From Methanospirillum hungatei JF-1 (GTDB taxonomy: Archaea; Halobacteriota; Methanomicrobia; Methanomicrobiales; Methanospirillaceae): a stretch of 64,000 nucleotides of DNA. Made by a program: the position numbers and the translations under genes. How positions within the stretch are numbered: the first letter of the stretch is position 1; every line of letters starts with the position of its first letter. The stretch is from contig NC_007796.1 in assembly GCF_000013445.1 (NCBI RefSeq), positions 1,462,936 through 1,526,935 on the forward strand. Direction: 5' to 3'. Under the pieces are notes generated by a model. That model had not been told where the DNA came from, ran no database searches, and was given only the letters and a program-made list of their open reading frames with translations. Of the stretch, positions 18,657 through 28,039 are shown piece by piece.

Positions 18657-19974
18657 ATGGGTGGAATATCCGGTCACCATTGGATCCCACCCAAAGATTA
18701 CTGATGGAGTTCTAACTCTTCCCCAGGAATTTTTTGATATTCTGGATGAATGTGATCCAAAGCAGCAAATATTTGCAAGAACGACAAAAACGCTTACCCC
18801 CATCAATATGGTAGGAGTAATTCGGATTGGTGACGTAACTATCCAGATTTTACCAAAGTTATTTCGCGACCATCTGAATGAGCATAAAGGGACCATATTT
18901 CGAAACCTTGCAGTCATGCTCAGTTATACCAATCTCAAACCCTTATCGAGCGATCTTACATCCATGGATCAGGAGGATATAGACATGCTTGAATTATTCC
19001 TCCGGATCTTTTCAGAGCAACTCCACCATCTTCTCTTTCGGTGTCAACACCGGCAATATCTGAACAGGGATGAACATCTGAAGTTTATTAAGGGTCGAAT
19101 TCAGGTCAATAAATATTGGAATCCCGCACAGTTGGAGAGAATTCCCTGCACTTTTAAAGAACTGACACAGGATACTCTTCTCAACAGGATCTTTAAGTTT
19201 TGCGCCACTCTGATGTCCCGGCACACACAAAATGAGGAGACGAAGGAGCATCTAAAGGGAATTTTACAGATCCTGGAACCAGTTACGTATACTCATGTTA
19301 CCTCATCAGAAACCAGATTCGTCATTCTTGACCGGTTGACAGAACAGTTTGCCCCTTTGCTCCGGTTTTGTGAGATTTATCTCAGGCATAGCACCATTAC
19401 CTTACAGGCATCACAGGTTGAGATCTTCTCTCTTCTTATCCCAATGGAAAGAGTCTTTGAACAATTCATTTCAGGAGTTTTATCAGAGCAGTCACACCTC
19501 CTTCCTGAAGGAGCAACTGTTTATTCACAATACCCAGGGGGACATCTCGCTCAAACCCTTGACGGAAGAGGTATTTTTGAATTGAGGCCTGATATCTTTA
19601 TTGATCATCCTCGCATTCCGGTCATCATTGACACGAAATATAAAATGCCTAAAAAATCATCTTCGAATTCTGGTATTAAACAATCCGACATTTACCAGAT
19701 GTTTGGATATGGAGCGAAAAAGAATGTTCCAGCCCTGATGCTCCTCTACCCGGACATTGGAGAGAAAATTGATATTGACTTGGAATTTTCATATGACAAT
19801 TGCCGGTTATCTGCATTATTGATACGGTCCATAACACTGACGTATGATCTCGCTGACCCAGTGCAATGGGAAATGTGGTTAGAGGAACTGAGAGGAATTA
19901 TGCATGATATGTATGATCGGGCTTCCCACTATGCACAGGTGGATACATCAATTCCAGTCCAGATCCATGTATGA
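18628..19974 (+). CDS. mcrC: McrC-like nuclease subunit
   Basis: 448 residues of the McrC family, the endonuclease partner of the upstream McrB-like motor. The N-terminal 150 residues match the McrC beta-rich domain (FARTTKTLTPINMVGVIRIGD and IQILPKLF). The C-terminal nuclease is of the PD-(D/E)xK type: ELRPDIFID supplies the first Asp near residue 320, and VIIDTKYK supplies the D-x-K near 335. The start overlaps the end of mcrB by 29 bases, the usual arrangement, so the two are co-translated. In known systems the complex cuts DNA carrying methylated cytosines; the recognition specificity here cannot be read from sequence. Confidence 0.88.
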   Translation: MGYPPLTLFEWVEYPVTIGSHPKITDGVLTLPQEFFDILDECDPKQQIFARTTKTLTPINMVGVIRIGDVTIQILPKLFRDHLNEHKGTIFRNLAVMLSYTNLKPLSSDLTSMDQEDIDMLELFLRIFSEQLHHLLFRCQHRQYLNRDEHLKFIKGRIQVNKYWNPAQLERIPCTFKELTQDTLLNRIFKFCATLMSRHTQNEETKEHLKGILQILEPVTYTHVTSSETRFVILDRLTEQFAPLLRFCEIYLRHSTITLQASQVEIFSLLIPMERVFEQFISGVLSEQSHLLPEGATVYSQYPGGHLAQTLDGRGIFELRPDIFIDHPRIPVIIDTKYKMPKKSSSNSGIKQSDIYQMFGYGAKKNVPALMLLYPDIGEKIDIDLEFSYDNCRLSALLIRSITLTYDLADPVQWEMWLEELRGIMHDMYDRASHYAQVDTSIPVQIHV

Positions 19975-20010
19975 CATGAAATCCTATTGACCACGATTAA
20001 CCCATAATTT

Positions 20011-20511
20011 TTACAGATTTTTACTTTTTTCCGCAATCATCTCAATCTCAACCAGTGCCCCTTTCGGAAGGCTCGCCACCCCAACCGTTGATCGTGACGG
20101 AGTTTCATTTCCCATATAGCCGGAATATATCGCATTCACCGTCGGAAAGTCAGAGATATTCGTCAGGTAGATATGAGTATTGACAACATCATCAAACTCC
20201 AGCCCTGATACAGCAAGAATTGCCCGGAGGTTTTTCATAACCTGATGAGTCTGATCCTCTAATGTATCCAGGAGAACTCCCGTCTGTGGATCAATCCCGA
20301 TCTGACCTGATGTATATTCATAATCATTCACGGCAACCCCCTGACTATACGGCCCGATTGGTTTTGGAGCCTGATCGGTGTAGATAGTCTCCTTATGTGG
20401 CATATTGATCAGTACCATAATCAGACTCATAAGAACCATTCCAAGGATAATACATGCAATTGCGAGCAGGAAAGTATTTTTATCGTTTTTCAAATCCATA
20501 AAGAATGTCAT
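20011..20511 (-). CDS. Membrane-anchored RidA/YjgF family protein
   Basis: About 166 residues. An N-terminal hydrophobic helix (LLAIACIILGMVLMSLIMVLI) precedes a complete RidA domain (QAPKPIGPYSQG, YTSGQIGIDP, QVMKNLRAIL, TPSRSTVGVASLPKGALVEIEMIA). The Arg in PSRSTVGV corresponds to the active-site Arg of imine/enamine deaminases, and the Glu near the end is kept. Most RidA proteins are about 125-residue soluble cytosolic trimers, so the anchor is unusual. It could place the enzyme outside the membrane or attach the trimer to it. An in-frame GTG at 20541 could add ten residues; no start has a convincing ribosome site. Confidence 0.82.
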   Translation of the reverse strand: MTFFMDLKNDKNTFLLAIACIILGMVLMSLIMVLINMPHKETIYTDQAPKPIGPYSQGVAVNDYEYTSGQIGIDPQTGVLLDTLEDQTHQVMKNLRAILAVSGLEFDDVVNTHIYLTNISDFPTVNAIYSGYMGNETPSRSTVGVASLPKGALVEIEMIAEKSKNL

Positions 20512-20707
20512 ATTTCTTTCATAATATACATACTCTGTCACTCAAGAACCATGCAGAAATGATGTGAGTATCATCATATCAGAAAACTCATCATGAAAAG
20601 GGATTTATCTACCGGACTGAAGATTTTCAGTTCATTAGGAGTGGAGAAGGGAGTACCACAGAAAAGACTATCTGGATGCATCGGGATCAATACTATGATT
20701 GATTGTT

Positions 20708-20968
20708 TCATTGCCATAATTGTGTATACGAACCAATCAACCAAACCAGGGGAATAAAGGTAATTCCATGAATTATCAGGATCAATCCGGTATTGACGGG
20801 ATCAAGACAGACCATCTCCTGTAGAAAGATCCGGTAAAACACAGCACCCCGGTATACCGAAAGCAGCACAATGATAATGCTTAACAGATGGAGAATACCC
20901 GGAACCCTGTACCACCCAGTGGTCAAAAATGGATTCTTTGAATGTTTCTGGTGATACCACAGGAGCAT
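20708..20968 (-). CDS. Possible small membrane protein
   Basis: An 86-codon frame with two strongly hydrophobic stretches (ILHLLSIIIVLLSVYRGAV and GLILIIHGITFIPLVWLIG). These look like transmembrane helices joined by a loop with one Cys. It lies alone between the RidA-like gene and the S9 peptidase and has no clear ribosome binding site. It matches no family I know, so it may be a small integral membrane protein or chance. Confidence 0.35.
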   Translation of the reverse strand: MLLWYHQKHSKNPFLTTGWYRVPGILHLLSIIIVLLSVYRGAVFYRIFLQEMVCLDPVNTGLILIIHGITFIPLVWLIGSYTQLWQ

Positions 20969-21432
20969 TGATTAAGAATTCCCAAAAGCCAGGAAAGAAA
21001 GACGAGAGGCGAAAGATTGAATTTGAAGACCTCAACCAAAGAATACATGAAAAGGAGACAGATTAAAATGAGAAGAACTACCCCTCAAAAAAAACCATCA
21101 ACCTAACTGGTATTCAGGAGATGGGGCATAATTTCTGATGTTGCATAGACGAACTGAACCTCAGGCTGCATAAACGTCAGACTCACAACACTAACGAAAA
21201 AAAGACATATCCAAATACTAGAGAGATAAGGATAAGGAAACAGATCAGAGGAAGATACCTGATCCTCATTTCAAGTATAGCCCTAATCCATATTTACCAG
21301 TACTCTCATCTGAAGTATCGTCGCGTAACATGCAAAATATCAGAAAAAATTCATGAACCAACGATATTATGTCACAAAAGCAAATATTTTATTGATTGAG
21401 AACTGACACTCTGATTTAAAAAGAAGGCTAAA
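20969..21432. other. Non-coding spacer
   Basis: A 464-base spacer downstream of the S9 peptidase and upstream of the small membrane frame. I see no convincing ORF, RNA gene or strong hairpin. The AT content rises toward 21350-21420. Confidence 0.5.
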
Positions 21433-23469
21433 TTAAGATAGGCCGAGGCCGTTTGATAGCCAGTCTATCTCTTCACTCACCTTTCTCAGCTGATTTGGAT
21501 ACGTTGTCATATGATGAGGCTGATCCTTGAAGAGAATCATCCGTACATCCGCTTTACTTGCCATCTTATATGCCCGGTACGTGGACAGAGCACTTGCCGG
21601 AGCAACAGCATTATCCTCTGTTCCCTGAAGCATAAGAAGAGGAGTCTGTACATGCTCTGCTTTATACACCCCCATGATCGGAATATAATATTCAGGATTC
21701 TCAAAGGGCGTATATTCATGATACATCAGGTTCATCACAATACCATTGGTATTTGAGACCTGTGAGTTCTCATCTGCATATCCGGCACCAGCAACCGCTA
21801 CCTTGAGGGATGGATCCTGGGTAATCCAATAGAGAGTGAGAATTCCTCCATTTGACCATCCGGTCACACCAACCCGGTTCTTATCAATAATCCCCTGTTC
21901 TGAGAGATATTCAATACCCTTCATGAAATCTTCTGTCGGGTAATCGTGGATATGACCGCCCTCAATGGACTGTGCAAACTCAAAGCCCCAGTTACTGCTT
22001 CCATGATAATTCGTAGATAGGGTAATTGCTCCCCGGTCGGTGATCAGATGGTACGGAAACTCCCAGGTATCACGCCAACTGTCAAAATCAGTATATGTCG
22101 GTCCGCCATGGATTACAAAGACGAGCGGATACGGTGTTCCTGGTGTGTAACCCGGAGGGAACCGGAGAATACCCTGAACCGTATCACCCCTTGCACCGGT
22201 CCATTCAATAACCTCCGAGGTTCCGAGCGGTTTCTTCAGAAGGTCTTCATTCAGGCTTGTCATTCTTTTCAGATTCCGTATCTCCCCTGCGATAACATCC
22301 GCTGCATAGATCTGTGGCGGCACTGATGCTGAATTAAAATTATAGAAGATCCGTGAACCATCTCTGCTTGATTCCAGGGCAAAGATGTTCCCCTGATGCT
22401 CACCGGAAAGCAGGGTCTTTGTCCAGCCCGTATCGTTCTTATCATACCTTGCCAACTGTGGATTTGTTCCGTCAGCAAGAAGGACATACACACCTCCGTC
22501 AAAAGGTCTCATCTCTACATCATCATTGAAGAGATCTTTGTGCATTTTTTTCTCCCATTGGAGAGGGATCTCTTCCAATATCCGGGTTGCAGGAGTATAT
22601 ACCACGATATCACTCGCATACGAAACAGGATATCGAAGGCCGCCATTCAGATTTCGTCCGATATAGACCATTGAACTATCCGGAGACCAGGCAAACTCAT
22701 TCTCATCCTGGTATCCCTCAATACGGGTCATGACTTCATCTTCAGTCCCGGTCGTCGTGTCAAGCACATAATAGGAAAATGATGGTTTCTCTGTCCAGAC
22801 TTCAGGATAGATGGACGATTTATATGCAATATACCTCCCGTCAGGAGACGGATGATATGCGTAGATAATATCAGTATTGGATGTCAGCTCTGTTACTGCT
22901 CCGCTCCTGATGTCATAGGACTTCAAAATCACCGGGTCAGGGATCTCATCCATGATGATGACATCACCAGGCCGGGTATCCTCCGGAGTATCAGGAGAAG
23001 CTCCTGCATATACCAGAGAATGATCTCCGAGCCATGCAAAACCGGAGAGGAGCTCATCAGATACCTTTTGTTTCTTCTCCCGCTGCATCGTGGAGAGATC
23101 AAGGAGAGTCAATATCTCTTTCCCGCCATTCCGGGGCATTGATGCGTAGGCAAGAAGCGGTCTCAATGAAGATAATGCCCATACCGTAACCGATTCATCA
23201 GGACCGGTAAGGGTGACCACTTTTCCGGTTGATGTATTCACCATCATCAGGGTCCCGTTATCAGCCGGGGGTGTAAAATCATCTCCGGTTATGAGCATGA
23301 ACACAATATTTTCTTCATCAGATGTGAGTGCAAAATGACGAAGAGAATCCATCTTCAGGATATCATCATAATCGAGATTTCCAAAAGGCTCAGCTGAAAC
23401 AACCGGGAATACCACCGCTCCACAACCAATTATTACCATCAGGATAAAAATTACGTTCAGTCTGGACAT
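21433..23469 (-). CDS. Secreted S9-family prolyl oligopeptidase/dipeptidyl peptidase
   Basis: 678 residues. A signal peptide (residues 1-26, VIFILMVIIGCGAVVFPVVSA) is followed by a WD40-like beta-propeller region (repeated FAWLGD, FAWSPDSSMVYIG, HPSPDGRYIAY motifs). A C-terminal alpha/beta hydrolase domain begins near residue 430 (YPLVFVIHGGPTYTDFDSW). The catalytic triad is visible: Ser in GWSNGG, Asp in LQGTEDNAV and His in DQPHHM. Family enzymes of this layout cleave short peptides, often after Pro or from the N-terminus. The signal peptide puts it outside the cytoplasmic membrane. It is monocistronic, with a purine-rich leader. Confidence 0.88.
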   Translation of the reverse strand: MSRLNVIFILMVIIGCGAVVFPVVSAEPFGNLDYDDILKMDSLRHFALTSDEENIVFMLITGDDFTPPADNGTLMMVNTSTGKVVTLTGPDESVTVWALSSLRPLLAYASMPRNGGKEILTLLDLSTMQREKKQKVSDELLSGFAWLGDHSLVYAGASPDTPEDTRPGDVIIMDEIPDPVILKSYDIRSGAVTELTSNTDIIYAYHPSPDGRYIAYKSSIYPEVWTEKPSFSYYVLDTTTGTEDEVMTRIEGYQDENEFAWSPDSSMVYIGRNLNGGLRYPVSYASDIVVYTPATRILEEIPLQWEKKMHKDLFNDDVEMRPFDGGVYVLLADGTNPQLARYDKNDTGWTKTLLSGEHQGNIFALESSRDGSRIFYNFNSASVPPQIYAADVIAGEIRNLKRMTSLNEDLLKKPLGTSEVIEWTGARGDTVQGILRFPPGYTPGTPYPLVFVIHGGPTYTDFDSWRDTWEFPYHLITDRGAITLSTNYHGSSNWGFEFAQSIEGGHIHDYPTEDFMKGIEYLSEQGIIDKNRVGVTGWSNGGILTLYWITQDPSLKVAVAGAGYADENSQVSNTNGIVMNLMYHEYTPFENPEYYIPIMGVYKAEHVQTPLLMLQGTEDNAVAPASALSTYRAYKMASKADVRMILFKDQPHHMTTYPNQLRKVSEEIDWLSNGLGLS

Positions 23470-23564
23470 GCCATAACCTCGGTTTCACGATAATACGATA
23501 CCTTCCACCCTACCCTCTTGTTGAGTGATACATTACTACTCCATCATGGTATCATTTATAAGTA

Positions 23565-23912
23565 TCAGGGGGAGAGGGATCTCATATTTGAAGACCTTAT
23601 CACCATATAAGGTTCAATCGTCAGATATACTGCCTGAAAAAGAAGAGTTTCAGTCCGAATCCGCTCAGGTTCAAAGGATCGGAGGAGGGCATCCCCTGCA
23701 ACCAGGCCATCGTATTCAGCCGGAAGGCGTAAAATTATATGCCAAAGTGTCCAGAAAAAGACTTTCCCAAACCGGCGGGGGCGTGATAAAAAGTAATATT
23801 TTCCTGAAGAAACGAGATCTGCCAGAAATGGAGTTTTATCAACATATACATAGCCACCAGTACGTATTTCGGAGTAAGACTGGATACCGATCGGAAGTTT
23901 ATGGAGTACCAT
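23565..23912 (-). pseudogene. Remnant of AAA-ATPase-like/PD-(D/E)xK family gene
   Basis: The first 50 residues match the start of the large AAA-ATPase-like family common in methanogens and Bacteroidetes ([38 protein letters not shown]). The Walker-type motif runs straight into altered sequence (VFFWTLWH). The end ([16 protein letters not shown]) resembles a region that lies some 250 residues later in intact members, which are about 500 residues long. So most of the ATPase core has been deleted. It lies in the space between two complete genes and is most likely non-functional. Confidence 0.7.
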
Positions 23913-24066
23913 GCACGTTTTGGATGATATAGAAAGTATGAGAATATATCAGCTTGCAATGAAGAACCAAAGCAAACTCCACCATGGATGCACATACACC
24001 ATTCACAGAACCATGGCATTACCCATCAGGAGCCAGAATTAGTACTCACAAGAAAAAGGGTACTGG

Positions 24067-26766
24067 TCAGTATCCTGAAACCAGGGTCCCAATCCGGTCA
24101 ACAAACTGCTGATATTCTCCCAGACTTCCTGAACTCAATGCCTGCTGTGCCTGCTTGTACAGTCCAGATATCTGCCCGAGAATCGAGGATGACTGATCAT
24201 CACCCGGTTGTTCCACTCGTTTGGTGATATCCTGCCTGGCTTGTCTTCCCCCAAAGATGACCTGCAAAGCCTCATTCAGGGTGGGCTGCATTGTCAGCTT
24301 ATCCCCGTATGATACAATAACCCGCTGGAGCTGGGGAAGAGTTCCCTTCTGAGTCGCTTCAAGATAGAGGGGTTCAACATAGAGGAGGGACTGCTCAACC
24401 GGAATGATCAGGGTATTCCCCCTGACGACGGATGACCCTGCCTGTGACCAGAGCGTAATACTCTGTGAAATATCGGTATCCTGGTCGATTCTCGCTTCAA
24501 TCTGCATCGGCCCATAGGTCAGCTCCTGCTTGGAGAACTGGTATACTATCATCTCACCATATCGGTCAGGATCACATCTCACTGCCATCCATCCGATGAG
24601 ATTCTGCTTATTTCGGGGTGTGAAAGGCAGCATCAGGATGAATTCCTCTCTCTCTTCACCCGGCAATTTCATGATTACATAGTATGGTTCAAACCGCTGC
24701 TGCGTTTTCCGATAGATCTCATCAGGAATAACCCAGGCATCTTCCCGGTTGTAAAAGACACGGGGATCAGTCATATGATATATTCCATAAATTTCTGCCT
24801 GAATGTTAAATAATCCATGTGGATACCGTAAATGGGAACGGAGATCATCAGGTATATCATCAACCGGACGGAACAGACCTGGGAACATCTTTGCATAGGT
24901 CTGAATGACCGGATCATCAGGATCAACGATATAATACCTGATATCTCCGGTATATGCATCAACAATAACTTTTACACTGTTCCGTACATAATTCATGGAT
25001 TTGGCAGATAATTCCCCCGTTCTGACCGGTTCTGAATAGGGGTACCGATCAGATGTGGTATAGGCATCAATGATCCAGGATAATTTTCCATCACTCATGA
25101 CGACATACGGATCAGAGTCATAGGTAAGGAAGGGAGCGATTTTAGAAGTCCGTTCCAGAATATTCCGATACAGGTGAAGTTTACTATCCGGTGTCAAAGA
25201 GCCGGAAACAAGGAGCTCTACTGATCCCAACTGAATGGCATACACGAGCCGGGGAAGGAGCGAAAGTTCGACCCCTGCATTCCCGTCATACAAACTATAG
25301 ATGTTTTCATCGCCGGATGGGTAATCAAACTCTTCAGTCCGGGTATTGGTAATGCAATAAGGGATGTCTCCTTCCCCATAGTAGATCTGTGGATGATCAA
25401 GGGAAAGGGACGGGAACGGAGATGATGGCGGTATATCTTTAACAAAAAATTCAGGAAGACCATTGGTCGTTATCCGGTCAACCGGACTCATAACCGCCCC
25501 ATACCCGTGGGTAAAAACAAGATGACGATTCACCCAGGTCTGTGCCTGCTGTGGAAGATTGTATGAGTTCATCTCACGGGCAGAGATATGCACCTGTTTA
25601 TAATTGCCATCCAGCCAATACCGGTCCACATCCACGTCATTGAAGGTATAATAGGTCCTGAAGAGTTGGAGTTGTTCAAGGGTCGTTTTCATCGGCCTCC
25701 AGTCCCAGAGACGGATATTTGATATTGTGGCATTATTATTCCTGATATCTGTTTCAGTGAGGTTGTAAAGAACGGGAAAATCCCGTGCATTGATATTTGC
25801 AAGATTGTATCCGTCAAGCGTGCTGTTGATATTGTATCCAAGATACGTCCGTTCAAGATTGAATTCATTCGGTTCAACGATGAGGGTCTGAACCAGAAAT
25901 CCTGCCCCGGCTGAAAGAATAGCGATTATGAAAAATCCACCTATTCCGTAGGCTATCATCTCCGAACGCTTTATCTTCTCATTCAAAAGGAAGAGAAGCC
26001 CGATAAGGAAGGCTATGACGGTCAGGATAGTGAGTGCAGGGATGGTTATGGTAACATCGGTATATCCTGCACCGATTACAGTCCCTTTCGAGGTATACAA
26101 GGTTGAATATCGGGTAAGCCAGAGAAATGCTGCAAGGGTGGTGAAGATGAGAAATAACAGGCAGTTCACCTGGGGAAGGAATCTCCCGACCGTATCTTTC
26201 CATGATAATCCGAACGGAAAAGGTCCGGGGATATACTGGAATACACCGTACTCATCAATTCTGACACCTGCACGATGAGCAGCATACATGACAGAAGAGA
26301 TGATGAGAGTAAAGACAAAAAGGGCCAGGAGGTACTGGATCAAAATGGTATAGAACGGAAGCGAGAAGATGTAGAAACTGATATCCAGGCCAAACACCGG
26401 GTCGGATATATGGAAAGGTGTCTGATCAAGAAATGCCAGAATAATCTCCCATGATGATGAGAGGGAGAGACCGGTAATACCGGCTGCAACAGCACAAGCA
26501 ATTCCTCCAAGATACTGGATCTCTTTTTCCACTCCGAATGCCCCTGCTCCGGTGCGGGCGGCCAGGATGACATTTCCATAACTGAACGCGAAAAAGAGCA
26601 GTGTTCCGATCACAAAGAGGGCTGCCGATGTGATCAGGATGGTCAGGAAGACAGGGGAGTATCCAACTGACGCATACCAGAAGAGATCGGAGAGCAGATC
26701 GGTGAGCAGAAAAAAGAGCAGGATGACTGCTGCCGGGATGAATATCAGAAGTTTTCGAAGTCGCAT
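24067..26766 (-). CDS. UPF0182 family membrane protein
   Basis: 899 residues, the usual length for UPF0182 (COG1615). The first 310 residues hold about seven transmembrane helices, starting LLIFIPAAVILLFFLLTDLL. The remaining 590 residues form one large soluble part predicted to lie outside the membrane, with family landmarks such as NEFNLERTYLGYNI, IRLWDWRPMKTTLEQLQLFR and NRHLVFTHGYGAVMSPV. The function of the family is not established. The ATG start is immediately followed by the RLRK positive patch expected before the first helix. It is a single-gene unit, divergent from the transglutaminase-like gene. Confidence 0.9.
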   Translation of the reverse strand: MRLRKLLIFIPAAVILLFFLLTDLLSDLFWYASVGYSPVFLTILITSAALFVIGTLLFFAFSYGNVILAARTGAGAFGVEKEIQYLGGIACAVAAGITGLSLSSSWEIILAFLDQTPFHISDPVFGLDISFYIFSLPFYTILIQYLLALFVFTLIISSVMYAAHRAGVRIDEYGVFQYIPGPFPFGLSWKDTVGRFLPQVNCLLFLIFTTLAAFLWLTRYSTLYTSKGTVIGAGYTDVTITIPALTILTVIAFLIGLLFLLNEKIKRSEMIAYGIGGFFIIAILSAGAGFLVQTLIVEPNEFNLERTYLGYNINSTLDGYNLANINARDFPVLYNLTETDIRNNNATISNIRLWDWRPMKTTLEQLQLFRTYYTFNDVDVDRYWLDGNYKQVHISAREMNSYNLPQQAQTWVNRHLVFTHGYGAVMSPVDRITTNGLPEFFVKDIPPSSPFPSLSLDHPQIYYGEGDIPYCITNTRTEEFDYPSGDENIYSLYDGNAGVELSLLPRLVYAIQLGSVELLVSGSLTPDSKLHLYRNILERTSKIAPFLTYDSDPYVVMSDGKLSWIIDAYTTSDRYPYSEPVRTGELSAKSMNYVRNSVKVIVDAYTGDIRYYIVDPDDPVIQTYAKMFPGLFRPVDDIPDDLRSHLRYPHGLFNIQAEIYGIYHMTDPRVFYNREDAWVIPDEIYRKTQQRFEPYYVIMKLPGEEREEFILMLPFTPRNKQNLIGWMAVRCDPDRYGEMIVYQFSKQELTYGPMQIEARIDQDTDISQSITLWSQAGSSVVRGNTLIIPVEQSLLYVEPLYLEATQKGTLPQLQRVIVSYGDKLTMQPTLNEALQVIFGGRQARQDITKRVEQPGDDQSSSILGQISGLYKQAQQALSSGSLGEYQQFVDRIGTLVSGY

Positions 26767-26826
26767 AGTGACGTATGCATCTTCCCTTTGAGATGAAATA
26801 AGGTTTTTGGAAAAACCCCGGAAGAA

Positions 26827-26835
26827 ATATTTAAA
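26827..26835 (+). promoter_or_regulatory. Probable TATA box
   Basis: The sequence ATATTTAAA lies 31-39 bases before the ATG at 26866. Archaeal start sites usually fall about 25 bases after such a box, which would give a leader of only a few bases. This fits the lack of a ribosome binding site for the first ATG. Confidence 0.45.
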
Positions 26836-26865
26836 CTCATACGGTCATCATGTATTCAATCAGGA

Positions 26866-27594
26866 ATGAATACCATGAAAGAGAGAGACATGCATTCCCA
26901 TAGAAAAACGATGATGCGAATCATCGCGATTCTTACTTGTATCTGTCTTTTGAGTGCAATCGGGTACGGGTCTTCGGTTGACCGCTCCTCTTGGAAAAAT
27001 AAAGGGACTGAACTTTTATTGGTGAATCAAAAAATTTCCTCTTTAGATTCATTTGGCAAAGCATTTATGGCGTACAACTATTACTGCACCACAATGACAA
27101 ACCAGAATGCTCCCCTGAACTCAAACCTGGAAACCCGGGCAACATACGGGACTGATTATACCTGTGAATTCCACACCGAAAACCTCATGGGATTATTTGA
27201 AGGACTTGGAATTCCAAGCACCGATATCTATTATATTGCTGCAGATGATGCGGACTGTCTGGCTACCATGATGAATTGTAACCACATCGCTGCAATGATT
27301 CAGTATAATGGCAACTGGTATGTCTTTGATCCATGGGAAGCAGCATTTACCAACAATGGATCATACACCGGGGGAACCACCCTGGAATGGAATGCAATGA
27401 CGAGTGGTGAGTGGAATAACAGGATGGTAGAGCAGGGATATGACAGATTCTCTCTGGATGGTGGTGATAGCTGGTCGCCCACGGTATTTGATGCTATAAC
27501 TGATTATCAGGAGACATTTGAAGGAAAAAGGACTCCTATACCTACACAGATCATCTATGATACGTCCCAGATTGTGTATCCACCCGGATTATAA
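26866..27594 (+). CDS. Secreted transglutaminase-like protein (probable)
   Basis: About 242 residues with a signal peptide whose hydrophobic core is IIAILTCICLLSAIGYG near residue 20. Start is ambiguous between 26866 and 26875. The mature part shows the order Cys-His-Asp typical of transglutaminase/papain-like folds. The Cys is in YTCEFHTENLMGLFEGLGI, the His in CNHIAAMIQYNG, and the Asp follows closely in NWYVFDPW, resembling the 'H..V.v.NgkWyv.Dp' core of transglutaminase-like enzymes. The assignment is inferred from motif order, not overall similarity. Possible roles are peptide cleavage or cross-linking at the cell surface. Extra Cys residues may form disulfides. Confidence 0.65.
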   Translation: MNTMKERDMHSHRKTMMRIIAILTCICLLSAIGYGSSVDRSSWKNKGTELLLVNQKISSLDSFGKAFMAYNYYCTTMTNQNAPLNSNLETRATYGTDYTCEFHTENLMGLFEGLGIPSTDIYYIAADDADCLATMMNCNHIAAMIQYNGNWYVFDPWEAAFTNNGSYTGGTTLEWNAMTSGEWNNRMVEQGYDRFSLDGGDSWSPTVFDAITDYQETFEGKRTPIPTQIIYDTSQIVYPPGL

Positions 27595-27710
27595 TCTCTT
27601 TTTCCCACAGGTGATTGCGAGTCCCGTTTCGTCATCGAATGAATCCTGTGGATTTGGTATGATCATCTCTTATGCATACATTAAGAAGGGAGTGGGGATG
27701 ATTATTACAG

Positions 27711-28004
27711 ATGAATATATACACCACATCATTTCATCCGGAAAGCCCTGATGAACCGGTTCCATGGTATGAAATCGTTGAGAACGAGATTTATACAACC
27801 CTGTACCATCCGACTCATCCCCAGGAACCAGTCTCATGGTATATAATACGGAACCAGGAAATTTTTACATCCCCTGATCACCCGACACATCCGGATGAAC
27901 CATTTCCATGGTTTGAAATCAATAAGAATCTTATTTACCCTTCAGAAAATCATCCGACTCATGCAGATAATGATCTGCCCTGGTTTGAAATACGGGAGAT
28001 ATAA
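27711..28004 (+). CDS. Small four-repeat protein (HPxHPxEPxPWxEI)
   Basis: 97 residues made almost entirely of four copies of a roughly 24-residue unit: IYTTxxHPTHPDEPxPWYEIxxN. The repeats sit at about residues 3-25, 26-50, 51-74 and 75-97, and each keeps HP, a Pro, PW or SW and a Glu-Ile or Ile-Ile strand. The start is ATG after GGGGATGA. It has no signal peptide or membrane segment. The fourfold pattern with an IY strand in each unit suggests a closed beta structure of fourfold symmetry, but this is inference and I know no function. The base sequences of the copies are diverged, so the pattern is under selection at protein level. Confidence 0.7.
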   Translation: MNIYTTSFHPESPDEPVPWYEIVENEIYTTLYHPTHPQEPVSWYIIRNQEIFTSPDHPTHPDEPFPWFEINKNLIYPSENHPTHADNDLPWFEIREI

Positions 28005-28039
28005 AAAAAGGGGAGTGAGGTCTGCGACGGACCTTTTCC

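Noticed and set aside
23525-23932. 135-codon plus-strand frame
   Set aside because: It is antisense to the AAA-ATPase-like remnant and has no recognisable sequence features.
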